From contig NZ_CP071462.1 of NCBI RefSeq assembly GCF_017352155.2, positions 2,914,001 through 2,978,000 of the forward strand: a stretch of DNA of 64,000 nt, in the 5' to 3' direction. The position numbers and the translations under genes are program-made. The stretch comes from Haloterrigena alkaliphila (GTDB lineage: Archaea > Halobacteriota > Halobacteria > Halobacteriales > Natrialbaceae). Under the pieces are notes generated by a model that worked only from the letters and a program-made list of their open reading frames with translations, made no database searches and had not been told where the DNA came from. Positions 1 through 8,046 of this stretch are shown here, in pieces; position 1 is the first letter of the stretch, and every line of letters starts with the position of its first letter.

Positions 1-240
1 CGCCGCGACGACGGCGCGTACTTTCGCGACGAGATGGTCTACGGCCCGTTCGAGCGCTGGGAACACACCCACGCCTTCTCCGCGGACGGCGAGCGGACGG
101 TCCTCCGGGACCGCGTCGTCTACGAACTCCCGGTCCTCGGCCGCGGCCCGCTCGCCGAGGTCACGACGCCGTTCTCGCAGGCCGGCTTCGAGGCGATGTT
201 TCGCGGCCGCCACCGGGCGACGAAGGCGCGCCTCGAGTGA
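1..240 (+). CDS. SRPBCC-family protein, 3' part (gene cut by window edge)
   Basis: The frame is open from base 1 to the TGA at 238-240, giving the last 79 residues of a protein that starts before the window. The stretch DEMVYGPFERWEHTH followed by a charged strand, DRVVYELP, and an ending with F..M...RH resembles the C-terminal half of START/polyketide-cyclase-like (SRPBCC) ligand-binding proteins, common as stand-alone domains in haloarchaea. The fold bears a hydrophobic cavity; the ligand is not known. The family call is from pattern only, and the catalytic or binding role cannot be judged from this fragment. Confidence 0.6.
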   Translation, partial: RRDDGAYFRDEMVYGPFERWEHTHAFSADGERTVLRDRVVYELPVLGRGPLAEVTTPFSQAGFEAMFRGRHRATKARLE

Positions 241-322
241 GGGATCCGGCGCGTCGATCCGTTTCGTCGCGTTAGACGATCGAACCACGTCCGTTTTGGC
301 CGTCGAAGCGGTAGTGACCGCC

Positions 323-934
323 ATGATTGGCCCCGCGGGTCGCTCGTTCGGTCGACGCCGACTGCTCGCTACCGTCGGCGCGGGAACCGCGGTGGCCGTC
401 GCCGGCTGTCTGGGCGGCGAGGAGGACGCTGGTGACGAGGACGGAGATGGCGGTAACGAGGAACATCCGTACGCGACGGAGCTCTCCCATCCCGGCGACG
501 AACCGATCGAGTTCGGCGACGAGGATCGATGCCCGGTCTGTAACATGATCGCCGCGGACTACCCCGACTGGCAGGCCCAGATCGCCCACGCCGACGGGGT
601 CGGTGCAGTCTTCGACACGCCGGGCTGTCTGTTCGCGTACGCGGCCGCCCCGCCGACGGACGAGGCGGTCGTCGGCGCCTGGGTCACCGACTTCGAGACG
701 GGACGGCTCGTCGAGGCGAGCGACGCCTTCTTCGTCCTCGTCACGGACGCGGACGCCGTCCCGACGGAGACGATGAAGATCAATCCCCGCCCGTTCGCGT
801 CGTACGACGACGCGGTCGCCTACCTCGAGGAGTGGGGCGCGGAGGACCTCACGGAGGACGACATCGTCGAATTCGAGGCCGTCGACCGCGATATCGCGGC
901 GATCTATCGCGGGAACCGCCTTCCGGACGAGTGA
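323..934 (+). CDS. NosL-like Tat lipoprotein (copper-binding accessory protein)
   Basis: A 203-residue protein. The N-terminus has a twin-arginine signal (RRRLLATVGA) ending in a lipobox with Cys29, so it should be exported folded and lipid-anchored. An acidic linker leads to CPVCNM (Cys70, Cys73, Met75), the hallmark of NosL, the copper-binding accessory protein of nitrous oxide reductase maturation. No nosZ, nosD or nosF lies nearby, so a general copper or redox role is equally possible. The reading frame extends upstream to a TTG at 296, but the ATG at 323 puts the Arg pair where a Tat signal needs it. Confidence 0.85.
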   Translation: MIGPAGRSFGRRRLLATVGAGTAVAVAGCLGGEEDAGDEDGDGGNEEHPYATELSHPGDEPIEFGDEDRCPVCNMIAADYPDWQAQIAHADGVGAVFDTPGCLFAYAAAPPTDEAVVGAWVTDFETGRLVEASDAFFVLVTDADAVPTETMKINPRPFASYDDAVAYLEEWGAEDLTEDDIVEFEAVDRDIAAIYRGNRLPDE

Positions 935-1052
935 CTGCCTCCGGGGAGGCTGCCACCGTCCCGTCGCGACCGGCGAAATCCACGGTCCTGCCTCGAGTTG
1001 CTCACGCGGCGTTTCGGAACCGGTTTGGGCACCCGTTCGAATCCCCTACGAC

Positions 1053-1958
1053 GTGCGCAGGTCGGACCTCGAGGTGACGCCGATGGTCGCCCTCGCGTTC
1101 GCGGTGTTCGCCGCGAGCACCAGCGCCGTGCTGGTCCGCTGGAGCGCGGCGCCGAGTTCGGTCGCGGCATTCTACCGGGTGCTGTTCACCACGGCACTGG
1201 TCGCGCCCGTCGCGCTCGTGCGGAATCGGGCGGACTTTTCGCGACTCTCGAGGCGCGATCTGGCCGCGGCCGTCGTCGCCGGCGTCGCGCTCGCGATCCA
1301 CTTCGCGGCGTGGTTCGAGAGCCTGAACCACACGAGCGTCGCGGCGAGCGTCACCATCGTCCAGAGCCAGCCGATCGTCGTCGCGCTGGCGGCAGGACTC
1401 GTGCTCGGCGAGCGGATCACCCGCGAGACCGTCGCGGGGATCGCCGTCGCCGTCGTCGGCGCCGCCGCGATGTCGCTGGGCGACGCGGGCGAGGCGCCAC
1501 TCTCCGACGCGACGCTGTACGGAAACGCGCTCGCGTTGCTGGGCGCCGTCACCGTCGCGGGCTACGTGCTCGCGGGCCGGTCGATCCGCCAGCGGGTCTC
1601 CCTCTTTCCCTACGTCACCGTCGTCTACGCCGCCTGCGCGCTGACGCTGGGCGCTCTCGTCGCCGCGCAGGGCCACGACTACGTCGCCTATCCGGCCCGC
1701 GAGTGGCTGCTCTTCCTCGGGATGGCCGTCGGCCCCGGCGTCTTCGGGCACACCGTGGTCAACTGGACGCTGAAACACCTCGAGTCGGTCGTGGTGAGCG
1801 TCGCCTGGCTGGGCGAACCCGTCGGCGCGACGCTGCTGGCGGTCGTTCTGCTGGCCGAAGTCCCCGACGCGGTGACGGTGGCCGGCGGGGCGGTCGTCCT
1901 CGCGGGCATCGCCGTGACGACGCTCGAGCGCGAGCGACGGGACGGCTCGGGGACGTGA
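1053..1958 (+). CDS. EamA/DMT-family transporter
   Basis: About 300 residues with ten predicted hydrophobic segments arranged as two repeated EamA halves, as in drug/metabolite transporters of the RhaT/YdcZ superfamily. Typical pieces are the early STSAVLVRWS helix and a second-half LVNWTLKHLES-like segment (seen as VVNWTLKHLES). It is a membrane exporter or permease whose substrate cannot be read from sequence. The start may be the GTG at 1053 or the ATG at 1083, which removes ten polar residues; both keep all helices. It stands alone, downstream of the NosL-like gene. Confidence 0.85.
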   Translation: MRRSDLEVTPMVALAFAVFAASTSAVLVRWSAAPSSVAAFYRVLFTTALVAPVALVRNRADFSRLSRRDLAAAVVAGVALAIHFAAWFESLNHTSVAASVTIVQSQPIVVALAAGLVLGERITRETVAGIAVAVVGAAAMSLGDAGEAPLSDATLYGNALALLGAVTVAGYVLAGRSIRQRVSLFPYVTVVYAACALTLGALVAAQGHDYVAYPAREWLLFLGMAVGPGVFGHTVVNWTLKHLESVVVSVAWLGEPVGATLLAVVLLAEVPDAVTVAGGAVVLAGIAVTTLERERRDGSGT

Positions 1959-1971
1959 ACGATGGCACGGA

Positions 1972-2211
1972 GTGACGGTTCCGGTCGACGCGGTTCGAGG
2001 GCGAGGAGCGATCGGTGGATCACTGCAATCGGGGGTGTTGCCCCTACTCGGCATCGTGGCGGCCGGCGCCGTCCTCGTCCTCGCGACGGGGACGGGCGCC
2101 GTCGTTGTGGCGACGAAGACGGGCGCCCTCGATGGCGTCGAGCAGCAGGCGGCGGAAGAACAGTCTACCCTGACGATGGACGTCGTTCCCAGCGGCGTCG
2201 AGGACGCCTGA
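1972..2211 (+). CDS. small single-helix membrane protein, unknown
   Basis: A possible 79-residue protein with GTG start. Residues about 20-48 form a strongly hydrophobic segment (GVLPLLGIVAAGAVLVLAT), followed by an acidic polar tail ending in VVPSGVEDA. It begins 13 bases after the EamA gene, so it could be co-transcribed. I do not recognise a family. The composition fits a haloarchaeal small membrane protein, but the start is uncertain and the gene could be spurious. Confidence 0.45.
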   Translation: MTVPVDAVRGRGAIGGSLQSGVLPLLGIVAAGAVLVLATGTGAVVVATKTGALDGVEQQAAEEQSTLTMDVVPSGVEDA

Positions 2212-2270
2212 CGGGCGAATGAATCCGACGACTGACGGGCCCGGATCGCGGGAGTAGGTCCCGTCGCTCG

Positions 2271-2486
2271 CTACTCGGAGACCGTCTCGAGGTACTGTCG
2301 GCCGTCCTCGGTGATGGTGTAGACGCCCCCGGAAATCTGTCGAATGTGGCCGTCGGACTGGAGATCGTGACACTCCTTCGTAACCGTCACCGGGTGGACC
2401 TCGAGCGCCGAGGCCAGCGACCCGACCTCGGCCGGCCCCCGCTCGTCGAGAACGTCCAGAAGTCCTCGACTCGAACAGTTGGTCAT
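2271..2486 (-). CDS. small winged-helix DNA-binding protein
   Basis: A 71-residue protein from the ATG at 2486. The order helix, helix-turn-helix (GSLASALEVHPVTVTKECHDL), then a beta wing (GHIRQISGGVYTITEDG) is that of the small PhiH/MarR-like winged-helix regulators abundant in haloarchaea. A longer frame starts at 2519, but the 2486 start follows an AT-rich stretch (2488-2520) that can hold the TATA box. Its target is unknown; it may regulate itself or the beta-keto acid cleavage gene next to it, which runs the same way. Confidence 0.75.
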   Translation of the reverse strand: MTNCSSRGLLDVLDERGPAEVGSLASALEVHPVTVTKECHDLQSDGHIRQISGGVYTITEDGRQYLETVSE

Positions 2487-2612
2487 TGTATAACCATATA
2501 TCACGGCAAAATATGACATAGATGTTTCGGTGGCCTGTCGATCTGAGAGAAAGTCGGTTCCACAGACGTAGCGACGAGTCGATAGCAGGTTCCTGGACGG
2601 GTTGGAGAGCGC

Positions 2613-3455
2613 TCAGAGCCCGAGGATTTCTCTGGCCTGATCGGGCGTCGCGACCGGTCGACCCAGTTCCTCGGCGACGCGAACGACGCGTTCGACCAGT
2701 TGCGCGTTGCTCTCGGCGAGTTCGCCCCGCCGGTAGTAGACGTTGTCCTCGAGGCCGACGCGGACGTGGCCGCCGAAGAGCAGCCCCATCGTCGCGAACG
2801 GAAGCTGATTCTGGCCGAACCCGAGCGTGTTGAACAGCGCGCCTTCGGGCAAATTATCGATCGCGTTCAGGAAGTTCCGCGGCCGCGGACGGGCCAGCGT
2901 GCCGGGGCCGAAGATCAGCGTCGCGTACACCGGATCGGCGAGGTCGCGGCGCTCGAGTAGCCCGTGGACCTCGTTCAGGTGGCCGTCGTTGAATACCTCG
3001 AGTTCGGGCTTGATGCCGCGGTCGACCATCTCCTCGTGGAGCGAGTCGACCAGTCCGCGCGTGTTCTCGCTGGTGAGGTGGTCGTACCGGTTCAGCGGCC
3101 CCATGTCGAGCGAGGCCATCTCCGGCGGCGGGTCGGTTCGCAGCGGGCGGTGGCGGTCCGCGTCCGGCGCCCCGGTGCCGCCGGTCGAGTGCTGGATGAT
3201 CACGTCGTCGGCGTACCGGCGGATCGCGTCGTCGATCTCCTGGAAGCGCTCCGTCTCGAACGTGCGTTCCCCGTTGGGACGGCGCGCGTGAACGTGGACG
3301 ACCGAGGCGCCGGCCGCCTCGACTGCGGCCGCCGCCTTCCCGATCTCCTCGGGCGTCTCGGGGAGGTTCGGCGTCGTCTCCTTGCCGTGGACGCCGCCGG
3401 TCAGGGCCGCCGTGACGATCGCCGGCTCGCCCCGGAGGAAGTCGCCGTAGCTCAT
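2613..3455 (-). CDS. beta-keto acid cleavage enzyme (BKACE, DUF849 family)
   Basis: A 280-residue enzyme. BKACE proteins use a zinc ion and acetyl-CoA to split a beta-keto acid, swapping its acyl part; the founding member is 3-keto-5-aminohexanoate cleavage enzyme (Kce) of lysine fermentation. Seen here are the metal-binding VVHVHAR strand (His54, His56), the early TAALTGGVHG motif, GGTGAPD, and the late GFGQNQLP and VRVGLEDN motifs expected for the family. The specific substrate is not determined by these motifs. It overlaps the upstream gene by four bases, so the two form an operon. Confidence 0.9.
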   Translation of the reverse strand: MSYGDFLRGEPAIVTAALTGGVHGKETTPNLPETPEEIGKAAAAVEAAGASVVHVHARRPNGERTFETERFQEIDDAIRRYADDVIIQHSTGGTGAPDADRHRPLRTDPPPEMASLDMGPLNRYDHLTSENTRGLVDSLHEEMVDRGIKPELEVFNDGHLNEVHGLLERRDLADPVYATLIFGPGTLARPRPRNFLNAIDNLPEGALFNTLGFGQNQLPFATMGLLFGGHVRVGLEDNVYYRRGELAESNAQLVERVVRVAEELGRPVATPDQAREILGL

Positions 3456-3727
3456 CGCTCGCCTCCGTCGTCGACCTCGCTTTCGGTTCGGCCTCCGGAA
3501 CCGGCACCGGCGTTCACAGCCTCGTCGTCGGACCGGCCTGCGCCGTCGCTATCGGCGTGCTCGAGGTAGATCTCGCAGTGCCGATCGTGTGCGTGGTCGT
3601 AGCGGTCGTTGCAGACGTCGGCGCGCATCGGCTGGACGAAGCGATCGGCCGCGGTGCAGTAGGCGCGGGCCTCGTCGAAGCGCGTCCCGTCGGATTCGTC
3701 TCGATACTCGAGGTGAGGACAGGTCAT
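3452..3727 (-). CDS. small Cys/His-containing protein, unknown
   Basis: 91 residues. The first 55 carry spaced cysteines and histidines (MTCPHLEYRD, AYCTAAD, ADVCNDRYDHAHDRHCEIY) that could hold a metal or disulfides; the rest is an acidic, low-complexity tail. I do not recognise a named family, though the N-terminal pattern looks like a conserved haloarchaeal small protein. The ATGA overlap with the beta-keto acid cleavage gene indicates translational coupling. It might be a small partner of that enzyme, but this is only positional inference. Confidence 0.7.
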   Translation of the reverse strand: MTCPHLEYRDESDGTRFDEARAYCTAADRFVQPMRADVCNDRYDHAHDRHCEIYLEHADSDGAGRSDDEAVNAGAGSGGRTESEVDDGGER

Positions 3728-3816
3728 ACGTCCAGTTTCGGCTGTGGCATGTTAACGATTCGTGGGACGGAATCGGTGGTCTCGATCGGGTCCTCGGGTC
3801 AAGCGCGGTCCCGCGG

Positions 3817-4467
3817 TCACTCGCCCAACTTGGGGTAGGACTGCGTGCCGCCGTGCGTGTTCCGCGCGACCAGCGTCGCGATCGCCGCGGTCCCGCCCGC
3901 GACGGGCCGGCGCCGCTCCGCGTAGGAGAGGATCGTCAGGTCGAGCGCCGCCCGCAGGAGGTCGTTCGACCGATACCGGAAGCGCTCGCTCGAGGGGCCG
4001 ATCTCGAGGGCGTCGCTCGAGCGCAGGTGGTGCTCGTAGACGAGGACGCCGCCCGGCGCCAGCGCCGTCTTGAGATCGGGCAGGTTCTCGAGCGCCGCGA
4101 AGAAGCTCACCGTGATCACGTCGTAGGCGTCCGCCTCGAGGTCGAACTCGCCCAGATCGGCTCGGACCCAGTTCACGTCGACGTCCCGCTCGTCCGCTCT
4201 GCGGCGGGCGGTCTCGATCGCCGCGTCCGAGACGTCGACCGCGTCGACGTCGTAGCCGCGCTCGGCGAGGAAGAGCGCGTTGCGGCCGGTGCCGGTCGCC
4301 ACGTCGAGCGCCCGGCCCTCGGGCAGCGTCGCGACGCGGCGCTCGAGTTCGGGAATCGGCTCGTCGGGCAACTCGAAGTCGACGTCGCTGTACCGCTCGT
4401 TCCACCGCTCGCGTTCGTCCGTCACGAGCGCACCGACGGGCGCGACCCAGTTGGAAGTTCGCCCCAT
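3817..4467 (-). CDS. class I SAM-dependent methyltransferase (TehB-like)
   Basis: 216 residues with a Rossmann methyltransferase core: motif I ALDVATGTGRNALFLAERGY, motif II VDAVDVSDAAIE, then NWVRADLGEFDLE and the VLVYEHHL strand. This order matches TehB/tellurite-resistance-type and thiopurine-like methyltransferases. The early WNERYSD motif is also typical of that group. The methyl acceptor cannot be deduced. A start further in (a GTG before TDERERWNERY) is possible. It is monocistronic and divergent from the thioredoxin-like gene. Confidence 0.88.
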   Translation of the reverse strand: MGRTSNWVAPVGALVTDERERWNERYSDVDFELPDEPIPELERRVATLPEGRALDVATGTGRNALFLAERGYDVDAVDVSDAAIETARRRADERDVDVNWVRADLGEFDLEADAYDVITVSFFAALENLPDLKTALAPGGVLVYEHHLRSSDALEIGPSSERFRYRSNDLLRAALDLTILSYAERRRPVAGGTAAIATLVARNTHGGTQSYPKLGE

Positions 4468-4520
4468 CGTTCCACGATCGAACCAGTGATTCCTTTGGTG
4501 GCCGGCCCGTAGTAACGGAC

Positions 4521-5084
4521 ATGCAGCGACGCGAGTTCGTCGCCGGCGTCGGCAGCGTCGGGGTCATCGCCAGCGCGGGCGGCATCCTCTGGCGCGGCCT
4601 CCCGTCGTTCGGCGACGGCGCTCCGGCGCCGTCCGGCGACGAGGACGGCGACCCGCTCGAGGTCGAGACCGTCGACGCGAAGGGGAGCACCGCCGGGACG
4701 TTCGACGTTCGCGGCGGGGACGACGGAGCCGAGGCCACGGCGATCATGTTCTTCACCACGGGCTGTGGCCAGTGTCAGGCCCAGATTCCCCGCCTCGCCG
4801 AGGCCCGCGAACGGCTCGCCACTCGCCACGGCGACGCGGTCCGGTTCCTCTCGGTCACCTACCAGTCGCCCGAGCGACTGCCGTCGGAGACGCTCCGGGA
4901 GTGGTGGACCGACCACTCCGGCGAGTGGGCCGTCGGGTACGAGGACGGACTCGCCGCCGCCTACGGCGTCGTCGGCTTCCCCGTCACGATCGTCGTCGAC
5001 TCCGAGGGCGAGAAGGACTGGGAGGAAAACGGCGTTCTGAGCCCCCGCAGGGTCGTCGGTGGCGTCGAATCCGTCATCGAGTGA
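4521..5084 (+). CDS. TlpA-like exported thioredoxin-fold protein
   Basis: 187 residues. The N-terminus (MQRREFVAGVGSVGVIASAGG) is a Tat-type signal or membrane anchor. The thioredoxin fold follows, with active-site Cys82 and Cys85 in FTTGCGQCQAQIP and the cis-proline in GFPVTIVVD. Such proteins reduce or isomerise disulfides outside the membrane, often in cytochrome c or copper-centre maturation. It starts 54 bases from the divergent methyltransferase. The NosL-like and halocyanin genes elsewhere in the window are possible clients, but no operon links them. Confidence 0.88.
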   Translation: MQRREFVAGVGSVGVIASAGGILWRGLPSFGDGAPAPSGDEDGDPLEVETVDAKGSTAGTFDVRGGDDGAEATAIMFFTTGCGQCQAQIPRLAEARERLATRHGDAVRFLSVTYQSPERLPSETLREWWTDHSGEWAVGYEDGLAAAYGVVGFPVTIVVDSEGEKDWEENGVLSPRRVVGGVESVIE

Positions 5085-5181
5085 TCGTCGGCGAAATCGA
5101 GGTCCGCGGCCGAGAGACCCGCCTCGAGTCGATTGATTCCGACGGTAAAAACGAGCGGGCTGCGAACGGGTCGCGGCTCGG

Positions 5182-7674
5182 TCAGGCCTTCGCCTGCCAG
5201 CTGCGGAGCCGATCGGCGCTGACGCCCTCGACGTCCTCGGCGACGACGTCCGGATCGGCGTCGGTCAGATCGTCGATGCTCTCGATGCCCGCGTCGGCGA
5301 GTTTCTCGACCGTCTTGGCGCCGACGCCCTCGAGCGCCTCGAGGTCGGAGCCGGTCTCGCTCTCGCGGGCCTGAAACTCCTGGTAGTTGCAGATCGGACA
5401 GCCCAGTTCCCAGGGCTCGTCGCCGCTGTGGACGACGAGTTCGGGCAGCTCGTGCTCGTCGCAGTACTCGTCGGTGACCTCGATATCGCCGCGTCGCGGG
5501 AGGGGTAAGGAGTACTCGCAGTCGGGGTAGCGCGTGCAGCCGACCAGTCGGGAGCCGCTCTGGAGCGTCTTGACCGCTAACTCGCCGTCGTGTTCGTCAC
5601 CGCATTCGGGACAGACACCCAGAACGGGTCCCTCGCCGGCGTCTTCGGCCTTGCAGAGCGGGCAGCCGTGGACGAACGTCTGCCGGCCGGCGAGCATCTT
5701 GACCTCGTTGAGGCCGTGCTCCTCGCACTCGTTTTCCATGATCAGCGGCTTGCCCGTCGAGGGCAGCGGGAGCGTGTTCTCGCAGTCGGGGTAGCCGTCG
5801 CAGCCGATGAAGTACGAGCCGTGGCGGCTCCGCCGGACGAGCAGGTCCTCGCCGCACTCCGGACAGGGGCCGAGTCGCTTGTCGTCCTTCAGCGATTTGC
5901 GGAGCTGATCGCCGATCTCCTCGCGCGAGTCCGCGAGGTTCTCGAAGATCCCCTCGAGCATCTCCCGGGACTCGTCGGTGACGTCCTCGAGCGTCGCGTC
6001 GCCGTTCGCGATGGCGTCCATGTCGGCCTCGAGTTGGGCGGTCATCTCCTCGCTGACGACCCGGTCGGCGTAGTCCTCGGCCGCGTCGACGACGGCCATC
6101 GCGAGCCGCGTCGGTCGCGGCGGGTCGCTCTCGATGTAGCCGCGGTCGTAGAGCTTCTCCAGGGTGTTGTGGCGGGTCGACTTCGTCCCGATCCCCAGGT
6201 CCTCCATGGTCTCGATGAGTCGCGACTGGCCGTACCTGCGCGGGGGCTGGGTCTCCTTCTCCTCGAGTTCGACCTCGGAGAGGGCGAGTTCTTCGCCCTC
6301 GTCGACGTCCGGGACGTAGTTCTCGCTGGTGTTGAAGTACGGGTAGACGTCGTGGTAGCCGGCCTCGACGAGTCGTTTGCCGTTGGACTTGAGCCGGTAG
6401 TCGTCGACCTCGGTGACGACCTTGAGGTGTTCCCAGATCGCCGCCTCGGCGACGGTGGCGTAGAACCGGCGCACCACGAGTTCGTACACCTCCCACTCGT
6501 CGTCGCTCACGTCGCCCCCGCGCGAGGGAATCTCGCCGGTTGGGTGGATGGGCGGGTGGTCGGTCGTCTCCTCGTCGCCTTCCGTCGGAACGATCTCGTC
6601 GGCCTCGAGCAGCGACTCGGCGGATTCGCCGAGCGTGGGGTGGCCGACGAAGTCGTCGAGCAGTTCCTCGGGGTCCAGATCGTCCGGGTAGACGGTGTTG
6701 TCGGTCCGCGGATACGTGATGTAGCCGGCGGTGTAGAGGTCTTCGGCGATCGACATCGCCCGCTTGGCCGAGTAACCGATGGCGCTGGCCGCGCGGATGA
6801 ACTGGGTGGTGTTGAACGGCTCCGGGGGCGTGTCCGTGCGCGTCCGGCGGTTGACGTCGACGACCGTCGCGGCGTCGCGCTCGGCGAGGGTCTCGTAGAC
6901 CTCCTCGGCGACGGCCTCCTCCCAGACGCGCTCGGCCTCGTTGTCGTCCTCGTCGCGGTAGTAGTACTGCGCGTCGAAGGTGGTCGAATCGCCCTCGTGT
7001 TTCGCGAGGTCGGCGAACAGTTCCCAGTAGGTCTCGGGGGCGAACGCCTCGATCTCGCGCTCGCGATCGACGATCAGTTTCAGCGTCGGCGACTGGACGC
7101 GGCCGACCGAAATGAAGTCGTTGCCGAGTTGGCCGGCCGACAGGGAGAGGAACCGCGTCAGCGCGGCGCCCCAGACGAGGTCGATGATCTGGCGGGCCTC
7201 GCCCGCGGCCGCCAGATCGAAGTCCAGTTCGTCGGGTTCGTCGAAGGCGCTTTGCACCTCGTTTTCCGTGATCGACGAGAAGCGAACCCGCCGGATGGGG
7301 ACGTCCTCGTCGACGTCGCGCACGATGTCGTAGGCCTCCTTCCCGATGAGTTCGCCCTCGCGGTCGTAGTCGGTCGCGATGGTGACGCGGGAGGCCTTGC
7401 GCGCCAGAATGCGCAGCGTCGCGACGATGTTCTCCTTCGTGGCGGTCTTCTCGACGCTCGCGTCGATGAGTTCGACGGGTTCGACGTCCCGCCAGTCCGA
7501 ATATTCGGCGGGGAAGTCGACGCCGACGACGTGACCCGACAGCCCCACGCAGCGCTTACCGCCCCACTCGTAGACGTTGACGCCGTTCTCGCGACTCGAG
7601 TCGTAGGTGCCGCCGCTCAGGATGTCGGCGATCCGTCGCGCGGCGTTGTCCTTCTCCGTGATTATCAGTTCCAC
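5182..7674 (-). CDS. topA: DNA topoisomerase I (type IA)
   Basis: 830 residues. The N-terminal Toprim domain has Glu7 (IITEKDNAARRI) and the acidic cluster ATDYDREGE (about 100-107). The catalytic tyrosine is Tyr321 in YITYPRTDN. The cleavage domain runs to about residue 600, followed by several four-cysteine zinc ribbons (CPECGEDLL, CDGYPDCENT and similar) and a C-terminal helix-hairpin-helix (LEGVGAKTVEKLADAGI). The enzyme relaxes negative supercoils through a 5'-phosphotyrosine link. Length and domain order are those of archaeal TopA. It is a single gene with its promoter in the GC-rich spacer after 7674. Confidence 0.97.
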   Translation of the reverse strand: MELIITEKDNAARRIADILSGGTYDSSRENGVNVYEWGGKRCVGLSGHVVGVDFPAEYSDWRDVEPVELIDASVEKTATKENIVATLRILARKASRVTIATDYDREGELIGKEAYDIVRDVDEDVPIRRVRFSSITENEVQSAFDEPDELDFDLAAAGEARQIIDLVWGAALTRFLSLSAGQLGNDFISVGRVQSPTLKLIVDREREIEAFAPETYWELFADLAKHEGDSTTFDAQYYYRDEDDNEAERVWEEAVAEEVYETLAERDAATVVDVNRRTRTDTPPEPFNTTQFIRAASAIGYSAKRAMSIAEDLYTAGYITYPRTDNTVYPDDLDPEELLDDFVGHPTLGESAESLLEADEIVPTEGDEETTDHPPIHPTGEIPSRGGDVSDDEWEVYELVVRRFYATVAEAAIWEHLKVVTEVDDYRLKSNGKRLVEAGYHDVYPYFNTSENYVPDVDEGEELALSEVELEEKETQPPRRYGQSRLIETMEDLGIGTKSTRHNTLEKLYDRGYIESDPPRPTRLAMAVVDAAEDYADRVVSEEMTAQLEADMDAIANGDATLEDVTDESREMLEGIFENLADSREEIGDQLRKSLKDDKRLGPCPECGEDLLVRRSRHGSYFIGCDGYPDCENTLPLPSTGKPLIMENECEEHGLNEVKMLAGRQTFVHGCPLCKAEDAGEGPVLGVCPECGDEHDGELAVKTLQSGSRLVGCTRYPDCEYSLPLPRRGDIEVTDEYCDEHELPELVVHSGDEPWELGCPICNYQEFQARESETGSDLEALEGVGAKTVEKLADAGIESIDDLTDADPDVVAEDVEGVSADRLRSWQAKA

Positions 7675-8046
7675 GACGGCTCACCTCCGCGAGCGGTCGG
7701 TTCCGGAACGTGCGGGCGAGTGTCCTGCATCGTCGCTCGCTACGAGTGAGGGTTTGATAACGTTTTCGCCGGAAACCGGGGGATAGCGCGGGTGTGCGTG
7801 CGTTGTGCGGGCGGCCGCGGTCGCGTGTGCGTGAAGGTCGGTTGCTGGTAGGTCGCCGACGCATCCCATATTCGAACCGACGCGGTCGGCGAACTATCGG
7901 GTTCGTCTCTCGAGGCGACCGGCCGGCGGGCTCCGGGCCCGCGCCAACCGACGGCGCTCGAAGCCGGTCCTCCCGAAAACGGCACGCCGCTACCGGGAGC
8001 CGAGTCCTTTTCACGTCGCCGGGCGAGAGTCGGACGGAGGGGACAC
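7675..8046. other. 372-base spacer between divergent topA and MATE genes
   Basis: No reading frame here shows haloarchaeal acidic coding character; the frames that stay open are Arg- and Ser-rich shadows. It should hold the promoters of both neighbours. On the minus strand an AT-rich CGTTATCAAAC stretch near 7755-7765 could be the topA TATA element. No tRNA, repeat or strong hairpin was seen. Confidence 0.5.

Noticed and set aside
960-1045. GTTCGAATC near 1028 looks like a tRNA T-loop
   Set aside because: The flanking bases do not form a T-stem, and no anticodon arm or acceptor stem could be placed upstream.
5590-7749. Very long plus-strand frame opposite topA
   Set aside because: It is the antisense shadow of topA, whose motifs are complete on the minus strand; GC-rich genomes give such long mirror frames.
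7681-7869. 62-codon minus-strand frame between topA and the MATE gene
   Set aside because: Composition is His/Ala/Arg-rich and unlike any neighbour; it lies in the promoter region of topA.
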